From positions 2,508,501-2,572,500 of the forward strand of contig NZ_CP060713.1 in the NCBI RefSeq assembly GCF_014395785.1: a stretch of DNA of 64,000 nucleotides, read 5' to 3'. The translations under genes and the position numbers were made by a program. The first letter of the stretch is position 1. Each line of letters starts with the position of its first letter. This DNA comes from Nocardioides mesophilus. GTDB lineage: Bacteria > Actinomycetota > Actinomycetes > Propionibacteriales > Nocardioidaceae. The notes beneath the pieces are model-generated. The model did not search any database and was not told the origin of the DNA. It worked only from the letters and a program-made list of their open reading frames with translations. Of the stretch, positions 62,366 to 64,000 are shown piece by piece.

Positions 62366-62749
62366 ATGGCTATCTCACTCAAGTCCGGCAAGTACACCAG
62401 CGCTCGCACGGCTTCGCGCCTGCGTCGCCAGGTGCGTGGCCGCAAGAAGATCACCGGGACGGCGGAGCGTCCGCGCCTCGTCGTCACTCGGTCGAGCAAG
62501 CACATCTCCGTCCAGGTGGTCGACGACGCGGTGGGCAAGACCCTCGCCTTCGCCAGCACGATGGAGGCGGACCTTCGCTCCACCGAGGGCGACAAGTCCG
62601 CCAAGGCGCGCAAGGTCGGCGAGCTCGTGGCCGAGCGTGCGAAGGCTGCCGGCGTCCAGGGCGTGGTCTTCGACCGCGCCGGCAACAAGTACCACGGGCG
62701 CGTTGCCGCCCTCGCTGAAGGCGCCCGCGAGGGCGGCCTCGCGTTCTGA
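62366..62749 (+). CDS. rplR: 50S ribosomal protein L18
   Basis: L18 (127 residues) binds 5S rRNA. The [20 protein letters not shown] start suits the family; a GTG at 62360 overlapping the rplF stop as GTGA would add two residues and is nearly as likely. [21 protein letters not shown] is conserved. Confidence 0.96.
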   Translation: MAISLKSGKYTSARTASRLRRQVRGRKKITGTAERPRLVVTRSSKHISVQVVDDAVGKTLAFASTMEADLRSTEGDKSAKARKVGELVAERAKAAGVQGVVFDRAGNKYHGRVAALAEGAREGGLAF

Positions 62750-62783
62750 TCGCGAAGACGAGATAGGGAAGAGGTAGTTCGGA

Positions 62784-63383
62784 ATGAGCGGATCACAGCG
62801 CCGTACCGGCGCCGGTGGCGACCGTCGCGGAAACCGTGACGACCGCCGCGGCGGCCAGGGTGCGGACAAGACCGCCTACATCGAGCGGGTCGTCGCGATC
62901 AACCGTGTCGCCAAGGTCGTGAAGGGTGGTCGTCGCTTCAGCTTCACCGCCCTCGTGATCGTCGGTGACGGCGACGGCATGGTCGGTGTCGGCTACGGCA
63001 AGGCCAAGGAAGTCCCGGCCGCGATCGCCAAGGGTGTCGAGGAGGCCAAGAAGAGCTTCTTCCGGGTCCCGCGCGTCCAGGGCACGATCCCGCACCCGGT
63101 CCAGGGTGAGAAGGCGGCCGGCGTCGTCCTGCTTCGCCCGGCTGCCCCCGGTACCGGTGTGATCGCCGGTGGCCCGGTGCGCGCCGTGCTGGAGTGCGCC
63201 GGCATCCACGACGTGCTCAGCAAGTCGCTGGGCTCGTCGAACCAGATCAACATCGTGCACGCCACCGTCGAGGCGCTGCGCTCGCTCGAGGAGCCCGAGG
63301 CCGTCGCGGCCCGCCGTGGCCTCCCCGTCGAGGACGTCGCGCCGGCCGCCCTGCTCCGGGCCCGCGCGGAGGTGAGCCAGTGA
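62784..63383 (+). CDS. rpsE: 30S ribosomal protein S5
   Basis: S5 (199 residues) helps decoding fidelity. The first 30 residues are an Arg/Gly-rich extension, followed by the S5 core [39 protein letters not shown] overlap with rpmD. Confidence 0.98.
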   Translation: MSGSQRRTGAGGDRRGNRDDRRGGQGADKTAYIERVVAINRVAKVVKGGRRFSFTALVIVGDGDGMVGVGYGKAKEVPAAIAKGVEEAKKSFFRVPRVQGTIPHPVQGEKAAGVVLLRPAAPGTGVIAGGPVRAVLECAGIHDVLSKSLGSSNQINIVHATVEALRSLEEPEAVAARRGLPVEDVAPAALLRARAEVSQ

Positions 63384-63565
63384 TGGCGCGCCTCAAGGTC
63401 CAGCAGAAGCGGTCGACGATCGGCTGCAAGAAGAACCAGCGGGACACCCTCCGCACGCTTGGTCTCAAGCGCATCGGCGACGTCGTCGTCAAGGAGGACC
63501 GTCCCGAGATCCGTGGCATGCTCCAGACGGTCAGGCACATGATCGTCGTGGAAGAGGTGGACTGA
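63383..63565 (+). CDS. rpmD: 50S ribosomal protein L30
   Basis: L30 (60 residues) has the typical [20 protein letters not shown] and [14 protein letters not shown] segments. ATG 63383 overlaps the S5 stop; rplO begins 1 bp after its stop. Confidence 0.97.
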   Translation: MARLKVQQKRSTIGCKKNQRDTLRTLGLKRIGDVVVKEDRPEIRGMLQTVRHMIVVEEVD

Positions 63566-63566
63566 C

Positions 63567-64000
63567 ATGACGCTCAAGCTGCACCACTTGCGTCCTGCCC
63601 CCGGCGCCAAGACCGCGAAGACCCGTGTGGGTCGCGGTGAGGGCTCCAAGGGCAAGACCGCCGGTCGAGGCACCAAGGGCACCAGTGCCCGTTACCAGGT
63701 GCCGGCCGGCTTCGAGGGTGGCCAGATGCCCATCCACATGCGGCTGCCGAAGCTCAAGGGCTTCAAGAACCCGTTCAAGGTGGAGTTCCAGGTCGTGAAC
63801 CTCGACCGGATCAACGAGCTCTTCCCCGAGGGCGGCACCGTCGGACCGCAGGAGCTCGTCGCCCGGGGAGCCGTCCGTGACGGCCTCCCCGTCAAGGTGC
63901 TCGGCTCCGGCGACCTCTCGGTCGCCGTCCAGGTGAGCGCGCACTCGTTCTCGGCCTCGGCCAAGGACAAGATCGCGGCCGCCGGCGGAAGCACCACCGA
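63567..64000 (+). CDS. rplO: 50S ribosomal protein L15, 3' end beyond the window
   Basis: 144 codons of L15 are visible. [20 protein letters not shown] and [18 protein letters not shown] are conserved and the frame is open to the window edge. Only a few C-terminal residues should be missing. secY is the expected next gene. Confidence 0.96.
   Translation, partial: MTLKLHHLRPAPGAKTAKTRVGRGEGSKGKTAGRGTKGTSARYQVPAGFEGGQMPIHMRLPKLKGFKNPFKVEFQVVNLDRINELFPEGGTVGPQELVARGAVRDGLPVKVLGSGDLSVAVQVSAHSFSASAKDKIAAAGGSTT

Overview
The window is chromosomal DNA from a high-GC actinobacterium, most likely a Nocardioides-type member of the Nocardioidaceae. The evidence is the strong G/C bias at third codon positions, frequent GTG/TTG starts, ATGA/GTGA gene overlaps, the order tRNA-Trp–secE–nusG–rplK–rplA–rplJ–rplL–rpoB–rpoC–rpsL–rpsG–fusA–tuf–S10 cluster, an acidic N-terminal extension on NusG, a zinc-ribbon S14 and a complete six-protein Mce operon. 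This assignment is inference; no rRNA gene is present to settle it.

Layout. 1–2.1 kb: adenosine deaminase (C-terminus cut by the window edge) and an aspartate-type aminotransferase, both on minus. 2.2–7.7 kb: tRNA-Trp, secE, nusG, rplK, rplA, then a minus-strand DnaB-like ATPase, then rplJ–rplL behind an attenuator-like L10 leader. 7.9–19.4 kb: a lipid-importer operon of Mkl-type ATPase, two YrbE permeases, six Mce proteins and two Mce-associated proteins, the last carrying a J-like domain. The first mce gene has a probable one-base frameshift. 19.8–27.3 kb: rpoB and rpoC, separated by a perfect 14-bp inverted repeat.

27.4–41.4 kb is accessory DNA: a PlsC-like acyltransferase, an ArsR regulator with a truncated SRPBCC partner, an alpha/beta hydrolase, a quinone-oxidoreductase-like enzyme and a two-component system. 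These are followed by an array of small unrelated genes (zinc-finger proteins, DinB, aminoglycoside-phosphotransferase-like, Nudix, GNAT, membrane proteins). The array is punctuated by a repeated intergenic element whose core, ATCTGCCGC, occurs seven times on the plus strand between 32.0 and 38.2 kb. Several genes here are broken or chimeric, and a 27-codon transposase remnant lies at its right side. This repeat-punctuated array is the best candidate for an undescribed system; it looks like a gene-cassette array, but no integrase or classical attC consensus is visible.

41.5–46.1 kb: Nudix, hydroxyacid-oxoacid transhydrogenase and a large FAD/Fe-S dehydrogenase in overlapping frames, which together suggest a closed 4-hydroxybutyrate/D-2-hydroxyglutarate cycle. 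46.1–50.8 kb: the str operon (rpsL, rpsG, fusA, tuf). 50.8–53.9 kb: trmB, a D-2-hydroxyacid dehydrogenase and a convergent class III aminotransferase. 53.9–64.0 kb: the S10/spc ribosomal protein cluster, rpsJ to a partial rplO. The rpsL and rpsJ leaders share an identical 25-nt structured motif.
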